A stretch of 64,000 nt of DNA from Bacillus sp. SA1-12 (GTDB taxonomy: Bacteria; Bacillota; Bacilli; Bacillales; Bacillaceae). The position numbers were made by a program, and so were the translations under genes. Position 1 is the stretch's first letter. Each line of letters begins with the position of its first letter. The notes under the pieces are model-generated. The model was not told the origin of the DNA. It searched no databases and worked only from the letters and a program-made list of their open reading frames with translations. Below, piece after piece: positions 43,486 through 52,042 of the stretch. The stretch covers positions 62,001-126,000 of the forward strand of contig NZ_LATZ01000004.1 of assembly GCF_000981385.1 (NCBI RefSeq). The letters run 5' to 3'.

Positions 43486-43974
43486 ATGAGAAAAAGAAAA
43501 CATCCTTTCGTTTGGATAGGTATTGCTCTAGCAGGGCTTTATTTCCTATCAATCATCGTAAATATGATCGGACATTTCTTAACCACTCGGGTCATATTGC
43601 AGTCACATATGGGACATGGCCCCGGCAGCTTTACTTTCCAACATGCAGGGGTAGGCGGACACTTTGACTTTATTAATGTTCCATTCCTCTTTTCGATAGG
43701 ATTGATTGCCTTTGGCTGGTGGATTTGGAAAAAAGCAGATGGTGAGCCAGTAAAGAAATGGCTAGGAGGTATTTTACTAGCAGCTGTGTTTTCAATCTTG
43801 CCGCTAGTCATTGCAATTCCAGCTTTGCTGCTTGCTCTTTATATCGCATTTAAAAGCAAAAAGGCGGATTCAGATTTAAACGATGAGCCAATGTCTGTTA
43901 TTACCCAAGCTTATACAAACCACGATCTTCTTGATGAATGGGAACGCAAAACAAATAGGGAGGAACAAAAATAA
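43486..43974 (+). CDS. Small membrane protein upstream of PspA (LiaI-like position)
   Basis: 162-residue protein with an N-terminal membrane helix (residues 8-30), a His/Gly-rich loop (SHMGHGPGSFTFQHAGVGGH) and two further hydrophobic segments before a cytoplasmic acidic tail. I do not recognise a named domain. GGAGGT lies 9 nt before the ATG at 43486. It shares a base with the start of the PspA/IM30 gene, as liaI precedes liaH in Bacillus subtilis, and is probably the membrane anchor for that protein. Sequence similarity to LiaI itself is not obvious, so the comparison rests on context and topology. Confidence 0.75.
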   Translation: MRKRKHPFVWIGIALAGLYFLSIIVNMIGHFLTTRVILQSHMGHGPGSFTFQHAGVGGHFDFINVPFLFSIGLIAFGWWIWKKADGEPVKKWLGGILLAAVFSILPLVIAIPALLLALYIAFKSKKADSDLNDEPMSVITQAYTNHDLLDEWERKTNREEQK

Positions 43975-44630
43975 TGGGAATTTTTAAACGAGTAAAAACG
44001 ATCGCAGCAGCCGATTTTCATCATGTATTGGACAAATGCGAGGATCCGGTAAGTATGGTCAAACAATATATGAGAGCACTGGAAGCCGAATTGGCGAAAG
44101 CACAATCTGCCTTAGGAAATCAGCTTTATTTTGAACAAAAACATGAAGGGCATATCCGTCAGGTTAAACAGACAATCGAGGACCGCAAAAGACAACAGAA
44201 ACTAGCCTTGGAAAAGAAGAATGATGAAATAGCGAAAATGGCTATCCAAGATCGTCTTGAACTTGAAAAGAAGCTACAGGCGCTTGAAGCACAGCTTGAA
44301 GGAATCAACGGTCAAACAAACCAATTAAAAGCTCAAGTTGTAAAATTAAAGGAAACATATGCTGATTTGCAAAATCGCAAAACACTGCTTCTCTCAAGAG
44401 CTACTACAGCCCGTACAAGCTACAAGGTGAAAAACACCTTGTTTTCTTCCCAATCTGAAAGCATTTTAAATGGTTTTGCCAGAATGGAAGATAAGGTTTT
44501 ACACTTAGAGGCTAAAGCAAGTGCGCTTGATTACTTTTCTAAAACAAAGCCGGTTCAAGATAAATCATATTCTCTTGAGGTGGAAGAGGAGTTTATAAAA
44601 GCAAAAGAGGCAATGGAAAAACAAGCTTAA
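43974..44630 (+). CDS. PspA/IM30-family protein (LiaH-like)
   Basis: 218-residue, almost entirely helical protein beginning MGIFKRVKTIAAADFHHVLD, with the family's conserved EDPVSMVKQYMRALEAELAK and long coiled coils from residue 25 to 150. PspA/Vipp1/LiaH proteins polymerise on damaged membranes and protect the envelope against antibiotics and loss of proton force. The start overlaps the stop of the membrane protein gene (TAATG). Related to the family by its N-terminal amphipathic helix and coiled-coil pattern. A two-component system lies just upstream but is separated by a terminator and repeat. Confidence 0.9.
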   Translation: MGIFKRVKTIAAADFHHVLDKCEDPVSMVKQYMRALEAELAKAQSALGNQLYFEQKHEGHIRQVKQTIEDRKRQQKLALEKKNDEIAKMAIQDRLELEKKLQALEAQLEGINGQTNQLKAQVVKLKETYADLQNRKTLLLSRATTARTSYKVKNTLFSSQSESILNGFARMEDKVLHLEAKASALDYFSKTKPVQDKSYSLEVEEEFIKAKEAMEKQA

Positions 44631-44661
44631 ACAAAAGAAATGGCCATATACTTAAAAAGCA

Positions 44662-44693
44662 CAAGCCCCTCAACATATTTGAGGGGCTTGCAT
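44662..44693. terminator. Terminator after the PspA-like gene
   Basis: Perfect 10-bp stem CAAGCCCCTC / GAGGGGCTTG around AACATATTT; moderately T-rich downstream. Confidence 0.75.
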
Positions 44694-44748
44694 TTATAGA
44701 AAAAGTCAAATTACATTTGAACCCTGTCCGTTATATAAACTTACACTG

Positions 44749-46074
44749 TTAGCTTTGCAGGTAAACAACATTTTGTGGTTTTGTTTTTAAAACTTCTAAG
44801 TACAGGATATGGTGTCCGTCACTTTCATGCACTCTGAATACATAGCCCTCCTCTTCAACTTCCGCTCCAACCGCGGCATCAAAGTTTTGGGTAAGAAACC
44901 AGCCTCCGATTGTATCAATACCCTCATCAGATAAATTCGTATCCAGCAGGTTATTAACATCATTAATAAGTAATTTTGCATCTAAAATAAAATGCTGATC
45001 ACTCAATTTACGTATTTCAGGGATTTCATCCTCATCAAATTCATCTCTTATTTCGCCAACGATTTCTTCAAGGATATCTTCAACAGTAACTAAGCCTGAG
45101 GTACCCCCATATTCATCAATCAAAATAGCTAAATGTGTTCGTTCTTTTTGCATTTTCACTAAAAGATCATGAATTGGGATCGTTTCAATAACTTGAATAA
45201 CAGGATTGATATACGAATTAATATTAAATGCTTTCGTACTGGTTCCGTCCATAACCTTTGAGGTTAAAAACTCTTTTATATTAAGAAAGCCTATAATATT
45301 GTCCTTATCCCCATCTACAACCGGATACCTGGTATATCGTTCATTCTTAATAATTTCAACAATATCATCATAAGTATCTTCGATTGAAATCGTCACAATC
45401 TCGGTACGCGGTACCATAATTTCCTTGGCAATTCTCTCATCAAACTCAAAGATATTGTTTACATACTTTAACTCATTTTTATTGATTTCTCCGCTCTTGT
45501 AACTTTCTGATAACAAGATACGCAGCTCTTCTTCTGAATGCGCCAACTCGTGCTCTGAAGCCGGCTTAAGCCCGAAGAGCCCCACCAATACACGTGCAGA
45601 TCCATTTAGGAACCAAATGAATGGGTACAAAATGCGGTAAAACCAGATAATAGGTTTTGCCGTTAGAAGTGCTATCGTTTCAGCTTTTTGAATGGCAACT
45701 GTTTTAGGAGCAAGCTCCCCTACTACAACATGAAGGAAGGTTGCAAGAACAAATGCAATGACTAAAATAAGGATATGTGATAATGATTCATCGACATTGA
45801 AATAACTAAACACTGGATGTAAAATAATTTCAAACGTCGATTCACCAACCCACCCAATACCTAGTGCAGTTACAGTTATTCCAAGCTGACAAGCGGATAA
45901 ATATTCATCTAGGTGGGTGACGACTTTTTTCGCTGAAACTGCTCCTTTTTTCCCTTCTGCAATCATTTGGTCAATTTTTGATGCTCTCACCTTTACGATT
46001 GCAAATTCTGTTGCTACGAAAAAAGCAGTTAAAGCAATTAATAAAACAAAAATCAATAAGTTAATAGTGGTCAA
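44749..46074 (-). CDS. CorC/HlyC-family transporter (CNNM plus CBS domains; MpfA-like)
   Basis: 441-residue membrane protein. CNNM (DUF21) domain with three to four helices spans residues 1-190 ([53 protein letters not shown]), then a CBS pair (about 215-335, [31 protein letters not shown]) and a C-terminal CorC_HlyC domain. The Bacillus homologue MpfA (YhdP) exports magnesium. The start is a TTG at 46074, matching the N-terminus of homologues, and its only Shine-Dalgarno sequence lies 30 nt upstream beyond a hairpin. It follows a merR gene on the same strand, like yhdP beside yhdQ. Confidence 0.9.
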   Translation of the reverse strand: MTTINLLIFVLLIALTAFFVATEFAIVKVRASKIDQMIAEGKKGAVSAKKVVTHLDEYLSACQLGITVTALGIGWVGESTFEIILHPVFSYFNVDESLSHILILVIAFVLATFLHVVVGELAPKTVAIQKAETIALLTAKPIIWFYRILYPFIWFLNGSARVLVGLFGLKPASEHELAHSEEELRILLSESYKSGEINKNELKYVNNIFEFDERIAKEIMVPRTEIVTISIEDTYDDIVEIIKNERYTRYPVVDGDKDNIIGFLNIKEFLTSKVMDGTSTKAFNINSYINPVIQVIETIPIHDLLVKMQKERTHLAILIDEYGGTSGLVTVEDILEEIVGEIRDEFDEDEIPEIRKLSDQHFILDAKLLINDVNNLLDTNLSDEGIDTIGGWFLTQNFDAAVGAEVEEEGYVFRVHESDGHHILYLEVLKTKPQNVVYLQS

Positions 46075-46112
46075 TGAGTGATCTTACTGTATGTAAGATC
46101 TACACCTCCTTT
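46075..46112 (-). promoter_or_regulatory. Hairpin-bridged ribosome-binding site of the CorC gene
   Basis: The minus strand reads AAAGGAGGTGTA (46101-46112), then a perfect 8-bp stem GATCTTAC / GTAAGATC with loop ATACA (46080-46100), then CACTC-A and the TTG start. Linear spacing between GGAGG and TTG is 30 nt; removing the 21-nt hairpin leaves 9 nt, the optimum. No ATG, GTG or TTG lies at normal distance from the site. Confidence 0.6.
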
Positions 46113-46151
46113 ATATACTTGTACATTCTTTTCATACCCAAATTAAAAAAA

Positions 46152-46526
46152 TTAATTCAGAAGCAATAGCAAAGATTGTATTAATGAAAGACTTTCACGT
46201 GATATATTTTTTTTAACATATTCATGATCATGATCGAGTTTTGCTAAAACTTTTGATACATCATCTTCAAGTTCTTTTATTTTCAGCCTTAATTCTAATA
46301 CATCTATCTCTTCTGCATTTTCATCTATTAATCTCTTTTTTACTTGCTCTAATGACATCCCTTCTTTTTTACATTTTTCAATAAAATGTAAACGCTCAAT
46401 AGCTGAGATGTCGTAGTACCGATAATTCGAAGAGGAACGTTCTACTTCTAATAGTCCCAAATTGGTATAATAATCAATTGTGCGCTTTGTAACACCTGTT
46501 CTATCAGCTAATTCTCCAATTTTCAG
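46152..46526 (-). CDS. MerR-family regulator with apparent CTG start
   Basis: 124-residue regulator. The winged helix is complete only if translation starts at the CTG at 46526: MKIGELADRTGVTKRTIDYY, then TNLGLLEVERSSSNYRYYD and YDISAIERLHFIEKCKKEGM. A coiled-coil dimerisation helix follows (ELRLKIKELEDDVSKVLAKL). No ATG, GTG or TTG occurs in frame upstream, and later starts would remove the DNA-reading helix. The C-terminus lacks the cysteines of metal-sensing MerR proteins. TATAAT at 46542-46547 lies only 15 nt before the CTG, so the mRNA leader must be very short. It probably regulates the downstream CorC gene. Confidence 0.8.
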   Translation of the reverse strand: MKIGELADRTGVTKRTIDYYTNLGLLEVERSSSNYRYYDISAIERLHFIEKCKKEGMSLEQVKKRLIDENAEEIDVLELRLKIKELEDDVSKVLAKLDHDHEYVKKNISRESLSLIQSLLLLLN

Positions 46527-46672
46527 TTTACCAGCCCCAACATTATACCCCCAAACTATAACGTGATGGTTTTATCATACAATGTTCAATAGGTATCATC
46601 AAGTAATACGGACTTAAAGACTAAAAGTTTCACCATTCTGTCATTGTTTTTATTTTTTTTTGTAACCAAATA

Positions 46673-46713
46673 AGAAAATCGAGTGTAAACATGATGCTTA
46701 CACTCGATTTTCT
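46673..46713 (-). terminator. Terminator of the copper cluster (after copZ)
   Basis: Perfect 16-bp stem AGAAAATCGAGTGTAA / TTACACTCGATTTTCT with a 9-nt loop; the minus strand continues TATTTGG. Confidence 0.85.
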
Positions 46714-46747
46714 CTGCTATCTAGATGATCCTCGCGGGAGGAACAGT

Positions 46748-46954
46748 TTACACAACATCATACCCTTGATCTTCAATGGTATCCTTCATTTCTTTTTCCG
46801 TTACTTTACTTACATCATAATTAACTTCAACTGTTCCTTGCCCTAAGTCTACTTTTACGTTTGATACACCTTGTAATTTTCCTACGCTTCCCTCGATCGC
46901 ATTTACACAGTGATTACATGACATTCCCTCTACTTTTAAAAGAATCTTTTCCAT
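46748..46954 (-). CDS. copZ: Copper chaperone CopZ
   Basis: 68-residue HMA-domain metallochaperone. The Cu(I)-binding MxCxxC motif is GMSCNHCVNAIEGSVG at about residues 10-16, and the ferredoxin-like fold ends IEDQGYDVV. It ferries Cu(I) to the N-terminal domains of CopA. The start at 46954 has AGGAGG 9 nt upstream; the ATG three codons earlier abuts that site. It lies 13 nt after csoR and ends the copper operon. Confidence 0.94.
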   Translation of the reverse strand: MEKILLKVEGMSCNHCVNAIEGSVGKLQGVSNVKVDLGQGTVEVNYDVSKVTEKEMKDTIEDQGYDVV

Positions 46955-46967
46955 TTTAATCATCCTC

Positions 46968-47291
46968 CTATTTTTTCATTAATCGTTGCACGGTAATTAA
47001 TAATTCATCGATGATTTCTTCGTCACCTTCTTGAATTCTTTCGACAACACATGTTCTAAGATGTCCTTCTAGCAGAAGCTTTCCAACACTATTAAGTGCA
47101 GATTGTGTTGCTGAAATTTGGGTAATAACATCATCGCAATACGTATCCTTTTCAATCAAGGATTTTATCCCGCGAATTTGACCTTCTATTCGATTCAACC
47201 TGGTGATTAAATTTTTTTTCACTTTATCAGAATGATGGCTTGTTCTATGCTCATTGTCTTGGCAGTGGTCCTGTTCATGCTCAGTGCTCAA
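46968..47291 (-). CDS. csoR: Copper-sensing repressor CsoR
   Basis: 107-residue all-helical repressor of the CsoR/RcnR family. KKNLITRLNRIEGQIRGIKS is the DNA-contact helix, and the Cu(I) ligands C-H-C are in DTYCDDVITQ and LLEGHLRTCVVERI. Binding of Cu(I) releases the operator. The N-terminal extension is histidine-rich (HEQDHCQDNEHRTSHH). The start is uncertain: TTG at 47291 or 47294 lies 5-8 nt after AAAGGGGG, while the longer GTG frame to 47315 has no site. It is placed between the histidine-rich exported protein and copZ. Confidence 0.92.
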   Translation of the reverse strand: MSTEHEQDHCQDNEHRTSHHSDKVKKNLITRLNRIEGQIRGIKSLIEKDTYCDDVITQISATQSALNSVGKLLLEGHLRTCVVERIQEGDEEIIDELLITVQRLMKK

Positions 47292-47362
47292 CAAATGTGC
47301 CCCCTTTACATTCACTATCTTTTATTTTAATACACCAACGTTATCTATTCAAAATTTGCTGA

Positions 47363-48184
47363 TTATTTCTTTATTTCAACAACAAATGGAAATGCTCTTA
47401 CTTCTCCATTTTGTTTAAACTCAGCCCAGATTTTATAGATGCCTGGTTCTTCAACTTTTGTTTCAAATCGCGGTTCCTGATCACTTACCGGGTGAACATG
47501 AATATAGTCCGTCGCTTCTTCATTCAGGATGACAATATGACCCATTGCCCCCAAATAAGGCTCTAATCTAGTTTGATTCAATTCAAATGACATGGTAATT
47601 GGCACGTTTGCCTTTTGTGAACTCATATTTAGTGTGACTTCATAGCCCTCTATCTTTCTTGTTAATGACTGATCAGGCTGCAGAGCCTGGTGGCTATGAG
47701 TTGTTCCCTTATTTCCAATCATTAAAGTTATCGGTTTGACTTGATAAGATAAATTGTTTGGCTTGATATCAACAAATGCTTTAAAGGTTCCTTCAGGCAT
47801 TTTCTTATTCAGTTTGAATATTCCTTTGCCAGTCTTTTCAGGATGAACATGATAGAATTCAGCTAAATGCTCATCAACAATAATTAAATGCATAAGCTTT
47901 TCGTGATTTACCTCAAGGTCATCAACTGGATTTCCTTGTTGGTCAGTCAGCTTCACAACAATTGATGTCCCATCATAAACTACATCTGCTTCAACTTGGC
48001 TTTCATGTTCTGCAATGTTTTCTTCACCATGATGTCCATGCTCACTCGTTTTATCCTCTGCTACATGACTGTCTCGATGTTCATTCGTTGTTTGTTGTTC
48101 ACCTGCAATCACTTCTGAATAGAACATATAGGAACCCATCACGATCAGTAAATAAACGATTGCAGCTGCTGCCCATTTCTTCAT
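47363..48184 (-). CDS. Membrane-anchored His-rich protein of the copper cluster
   Basis: 273-residue protein with an N-terminal signal anchor (MKKWAAAAIVYLLIVMGSYM) and a histidine-rich linker (HRDSHVAEDKTSEHGHHGEE). Two similar extracytoplasmic beta-domains follow: each contains an H-x-I-(V/I)-x-(D/N)-E core and a Y-x-H-V-H-P segment (HLIIVDEHLAEFYHVHPEKT; HIVILNEEATDYIHVHPVSD). This suggests an internal duplication and metal binding outside the membrane. It may be a YtkA-like or related copper-binding protein. It starts 17 nt after copA ends and lies upstream of csoR, so it is part of the copper operon. Function is inferred from context. Confidence 0.75.
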   Translation of the reverse strand: MKKWAAAAIVYLLIVMGSYMFYSEVIAGEQQTTNEHRDSHVAEDKTSEHGHHGEENIAEHESQVEADVVYDGTSIVVKLTDQQGNPVDDLEVNHEKLMHLIIVDEHLAEFYHVHPEKTGKGIFKLNKKMPEGTFKAFVDIKPNNLSYQVKPITLMIGNKGTTHSHQALQPDQSLTRKIEGYEVTLNMSSQKANVPITMSFELNQTRLEPYLGAMGHIVILNEEATDYIHVHPVSDQEPRFETKVEEPGIYKIWAEFKQNGEVRAFPFVVEIKK

Positions 48185-48200
48185 TCTCTCCACCCTTCTT

Positions 48201-50636
48201 TCATGAAGCATCCTTTACATTTAATTTTACCCTTTGTAATCGCAAGGCATTTAATACAACTGAAACAGAACTAAATGCCATTGCCGCTCCAGCGAGCCAG
48301 GGGGCAAGGAAACCAATTGCTGCGATCGGAATCCCGATTGTATTATAGGCAAACGCCCAAAACAAGTTTTGTTTAATATTGCGAATGGTTTTCTTGCTCA
48401 TTAAGATCGCATCGGCAATGCTCATTAAGTCGCCTCTCATTAATGTAATATCAGCGGCATCCATTGCCACATCGGTACCAGTTCCAATGGCCATTCCTAT
48501 GTTTGCAACCGCTAGTGCCGGAGCATCATTGATGCCATCTCCGACCATTGCAACAAGCTTCCCTTGCTGCTGTAATTTTTTCACTTCTGCTGCTTTACCT
48601 TCTGGAAGAACCTCTGCAATCACTTGATCAATTCCCACTTCCGCTGCAATCGATTTTGCCGTTCTTTCATTGTCACCTGTCATCATGACTACTTCCAGCC
48701 CCATATCTTTCAACCGGTGAATCGCCTGCCTAGATGTATCCTTTACTGTATCTGCCACGGCAACAATTCCTGCATACTGCTGATTGATTGCGACAAGCAT
48801 CGCTGTCTTTCCTTTGATTTCAAGTGCCTCCATCTTTTCATTCGCATCGCTAATTTGTATGAGGTTGTTTTCCATTAAGTTTCTTGTTCCAATAAGAACT
48901 TCTGTACCATTTATTAGCGCTTTGACGCCATATCCTGGTATGGCTTCAAAGGAATCGACATTTTCCAAGTCTGTCTGTTTTTCTTGAATTCCATTAACAA
49001 TCGCTTCAGCCAGCGGATGTTCCGATTGCTTCTCAGTACTTGCTACAAATCGTAAAAAGTCTTTTTCAAGTATGTTTTCTTCTACGATCACATCCGTCAG
49101 AACCGGTTTGCCATTTGTAACAGTCCCTGTTTTATCCACAATAACAGTAGTAATTTGGTGGGTAGTTTCTAGGTGTTCACCGCCTTTAAACAAAATCCCA
49201 TATTCAGCTGCCCGGCCAGAACCCGCCATTATGGATGTCGGTGTTGCTAAGCCTAATGCACACGGACAAGCAATAACGAGTACGGCGATCAACTTTTCTA
49301 AAGCAACCGCAAAATCACCAGGACTGACCCAGAGATACCATATAAAGAAGGTAAGAAAAGCAATTCCTACTACAATCGGTACGAAGATGCCTGAAATTTG
49401 GTCTGCTAAACGCTGGATCGGAGCTTTTGAACCTTGGGCATCCTCAACCACCTTAATGATTTGTGCAAGCGCTGTACTTTTGCCTACCTTTGTTGCCTTC
49501 ACCTTTAAAAATCCATTTTTATTGATTGTTGCTCCAATGACGGCATCTCCTGCCATTTTATCAACTGGAACGCTTTCCCCTGTTATCATTGATTCATCTA
49601 AAGCTGACTGTCCTTCAACAATGGACCCATCTACCGGCACCTTTTCCCCCGGCTTCACAAGGAAATAATCCCCAACTACTACTTCTTCTATCGGGATTAT
49701 TACTTCTTTACCATCTCGAATAACTAGCGCGGTTTTGGCTTGTAAGCCCATAAGCTTTTTAATCGCTTCTGATGAACGGCCCTTCGCTCGTGCCTCAAAT
49801 AATTTTCCGAGAATAATTAATGTAATCAGAACCGCACTTGTCTCAAAATAAAGTGAAACCATATGTTCATTTGACCCGATTGATAGTATAGCCAGGTACA
49901 AGCTATAAAAATATGCTGCTGACGTTCCTAGTGCGACTAAAACATCCATGTTTGCACTTTTATTTTTTAATGCTTTAAAAGCTCCAACATAAAATTGCTT
50001 TCCAACTAAAAATTGCACAGGTGTCGCTAATGCCAATTGAAACCAAGGATTTATGAACATCTCTGGCAGGTAAAGAAAGGACGTAAATTCAAAATGGCTG
50101 ACCATCGCCCATAATAATGGAATAGATAATATTAGCGAGAAAATGAATTTGCCTTTTTGTTTTTCCAGCTCCTGTGCACGGTGGTCAATTCCTTCTGATT
50201 GCTCTTCTTCTTTTACCATTCCCTCGTAGCCTAGTTGGGAAATCTTATTTTTTAGATCTTGAATGGTTACTTGTGAAGCATTGTATTCAACATTTGCTGT
50301 TTCTAAAGCAAAGTTGACTGACGCCTTTACGACTCCGTCCAGCCTGTTTAAACCTTTTTCAATGTGGTTCGCACATGCCGCACATGTCATGCCTATTATA
50401 GATAGTTCTGTTTTTTCCATGGCGACCCCGTATCCAAGATCATTCACTTTGCGAAAAAACTGATCGACTTCTACTTGATTGGGATCATAGGTAATCGTAG
50501 CCTTTTCTAGGGCAAAATTAACATTCGCCTCTTCCACACCTTCCATTCGTTTTAAACCTTTTTCAATTCGATTGGCACACGCTGCACATGTCATCCCCGT
50601 AATCGGCAGGTTAATTTCTTGTTTTGATGGATTCAT
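48201..50636 (-). CDS. copA: Copper-exporting P1B-type ATPase CopA
   Basis: 811-residue Cu(I) efflux pump. Two N-terminal HMA domains carry [14 protein letters not shown] (about residue 14) and [14 protein letters not shown] (about residue 83). Eight membrane helices follow, with the ion-channel motif [13 protein letters not shown], the actuator [15 protein letters not shown], the phosphorylation site [10 protein letters not shown], the ATP-binding HPLAEAIV and the hinge [14 protein letters not shown]. Length and motif order match Bacillus CopA. A strong promoter containing a CsoR-type operator precedes it, and it is the first gene of copA - His-rich protein - csoR - copZ. Confidence 0.97.
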   Translation of the reverse strand: MNPSKQEINLPITGMTCAACANRIEKGLKRMEGVEEANVNFALEKATITYDPNQVEVDQFFRKVNDLGYGVAMEKTELSIIGMTCAACANHIEKGLNRLDGVVKASVNFALETANVEYNASQVTIQDLKNKISQLGYEGMVKEEEQSEGIDHRAQELEKQKGKFIFSLILSIPLLWAMVSHFEFTSFLYLPEMFINPWFQLALATPVQFLVGKQFYVGAFKALKNKSANMDVLVALGTSAAYFYSLYLAILSIGSNEHMVSLYFETSAVLITLIILGKLFEARAKGRSSEAIKKLMGLQAKTALVIRDGKEVIIPIEEVVVGDYFLVKPGEKVPVDGSIVEGQSALDESMITGESVPVDKMAGDAVIGATINKNGFLKVKATKVGKSTALAQIIKVVEDAQGSKAPIQRLADQISGIFVPIVVGIAFLTFFIWYLWVSPGDFAVALEKLIAVLVIACPCALGLATPTSIMAGSGRAAEYGILFKGGEHLETTHQITTVIVDKTGTVTNGKPVLTDVIVEENILEKDFLRFVASTEKQSEHPLAEAIVNGIQEKQTDLENVDSFEAIPGYGVKALINGTEVLIGTRNLMENNLIQISDANEKMEALEIKGKTAMLVAINQQYAGIVAVADTVKDTSRQAIHRLKDMGLEVVMMTGDNERTAKSIAAEVGIDQVIAEVLPEGKAAEVKKLQQQGKLVAMVGDGINDAPALAVANIGMAIGTGTDVAMDAADITLMRGDLMSIADAILMSKKTIRNIKQNLFWAFAYNTIGIPIAAIGFLAPWLAGAAMAFSSVSVVLNALRLQRVKLNVKDAS

Positions 50637-50713
50637 TGAAATGTCTCCTTTATCTGAATGTACATTTACACACTTGTTTTAAAAAATGAGTGATATCACC
50701 TTCGTTACATTTT

Positions 50714-50742
50714 ATACTATACCCCTCTATGGTATATGTCAA
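50714..50742 (-). promoter_or_regulatory. copA promoter
   Basis: Minus strand TTGACA (50737-50742), 17-bp spacer, TAGTAT (50714-50719); the spacer is filled by the CsoR-type operator. Confidence 0.85.
50718..50736. promoter_or_regulatory. CsoR-type operator of copA
   Basis: TATACC and GGTATA arms separated by 7 bp including CCTC, close to the G/C-tract palindromes bound by Bacillus CsoR. It lies exactly between the -35 and -10 boxes of copA, so bound repressor would exclude RNA polymerase until copper is present. Confidence 0.8.
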
Positions 50743-50831
50743 TCATTTTTCTCAGCTTTTTTTAATTCAGGCATGTCACCCTGCTTATTAATCTATATAT
50801 AAAAGAAAAAGGGATGTACTGGAGGACTTTT

Positions 50832-51173
50832 ATGTATAAACAGTTTTTCTCACTCTTTATTTTTATCCTCTTGTTTCTAACCGGTTGCAGCAGCGTGCCT
50901 CAGCAGTCAAAGGAATATCTTGCAGCAAACGGAGTAAGCGAGGAGAATATACAAGAGCAAAAATTGATTTCTGCACAAGCAACATTTATCGGGCTAATGG
51001 ACCCGCACACAATTGAAGTCATTGTCAATGATAAACCAATGGCTTTGCAAATTACAGAAGAACAAAGGAAGATCCTAGAACCGCTGGAGATGAATAAAGA
51101 AATTCACATTGAGTATTGGAATAATGAGAAAACGTCTCAGAAAATATTGAAGAAGGTGGAGATAATGGAATGA
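50832..51173 (+). CDS. Predicted lipoprotein of unknown function
   Basis: 113-residue secreted lipoprotein. A signal peptide with lipobox LFLTGC ends at about residue 19, followed by SSVPQQSKEYLAANGVSEEN and a small compact domain (FIGLMDPHTIEVIVNDKPMA, IHIEYWNNEKTSQKILKKVE). The domain is unrecognised. TGGAGG precedes the ATG at 50832. It is divergent from copA but separate from its operator, so a copper role is not implied by position alone. Confidence 0.75.
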   Translation: MYKQFFSLFIFILLFLTGCSSVPQQSKEYLAANGVSEENIQEQKLISAQATFIGLMDPHTIEVIVNDKPMALQITEEQRKILEPLEMNKEIHIEYWNNEKTSQKILKKVEIME

Positions 51174-51468
51174 GAGCCTGCTGATTTTATCAGGGGGCAG
51201 AATATATATATACTTCCAAAATGACAAGAGAACTCAGCAGGAAGAGCTCAAAGCACAATAAACAATCTCTGATAAAATACCTTAGCTACTTGATTCAAAG
51301 AGGACATTACCTATACAAAAATTAACTTAGTCGAATAAATTAGAAATCAGCAAAAACGCCAAATTCCTATTCATTCAAAAGTTTGGCGTTTTTAATATTT
51401 TAATAAAACTATTATATGACTATTTTTAGCCGTTACAAAAGCCTTCAGCATGTAAAAAGTGATGAATC
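51174..51468. other. Convergent intergenic region
   Basis: Nothing coding is supported. Only the bidirectional terminator at 51352-51394 is evident. Confidence 0.5.
51352..51394. terminator. Bidirectional terminator
   Basis: Stem AAAACGCCAAA / TTTGGCGTTTT with an 18-nt loop and T-runs on both strands, between the convergent lipoprotein and DUF3817 genes. Confidence 0.85.
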
Positions 51469-51759
51469 CTATTCCTTATTCTTTAACTGCCTATCTAAAT
51501 AAAACGTCCCAAACGGTATAAACGCAAGGAATACAGCCCATACTCCCCAACCATTCGACCAATGTTTTTTAAATTTCACAACAGCTACCATAATAACATA
51601 TGAGACAAATAGGAATCCATGCAGTCCGCCTACGATCGTGACAGCAATAGGAAAATCAAGAAAGTACTTTAACGGCATGGCAATGATCAGTAAAACTAAA
51701 TAAGAAATACCTTCTAAGTTCCCAACAAAGCGCAAAAAACCTACAGATGTTTGAAACAT
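51469..51759 (-). CDS. DUF3817 membrane protein (YdzA-like)
   Basis: 96-residue protein with three membrane helices. LRFVGNLEGISYLVLLIIAM at the N-terminus and IVGGLHGFLFVSYVIMVAVV in the middle are the DUF3817 signature. Function is unknown. The start at 51759 has GGAG 11 nt upstream; the frame extends further without support. It is alone on its transcript. Confidence 0.82.
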   Translation of the reverse strand: MFQTSVGFLRFVGNLEGISYLVLLIIAMPLKYFLDFPIAVTIVGGLHGFLFVSYVIMVAVVKFKKHWSNGWGVWAVFLAFIPFGTFYLDRQLKNKE

Positions 51760-51985
51760 CACATCAACTCCAATTTCTAGCAATTTATACCTTTTATTAT
51801 ACATGGATCAGCTAGACAGGCAGCGATAAACTTTGACAATTTCCCAACAGAAAGAAATGGATAAAGTCCCTACCTATTTATCCTACTTAAATGACAAGAT
51901 AGTTTTAGGATTAAGAATAACCATAAAATGCAAGTTAGCTTTCAAAAAGCAACTAAAAATCCTTTATGTTGTTGAGTAAAAATAT

Positions 51986-52017
51986 GAAAAAAACTGCCGA
52001 GTCTTTCTCGACAGCTT
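51986..52017 (-). terminator. Terminator of the RND exporter gene
   Basis: Stem CTGTCGAG / CTCGGCAG (one G-U pair) on the minus strand, then TTTTTTTC. Confidence 0.8.
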
Positions 52018-52042
52018 TAGAAGGAAAAGCCCCTTCTCCTCT

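Noticed and set aside
46080-46100. The GATCTTAC/GTAAGATC palindrome as a MerR operator
   Set aside because: MerR operators sit between -35 and -10 boxes; here the palindrome is followed by the start codon and no -10 sequence lies after it. It remains a secondary possibility.
49072-49668. A 198-codon plus-strand frame opposite copA
   Set aside because: Antisense shadow of the conserved ATPase; no start context and no recognisable domain.
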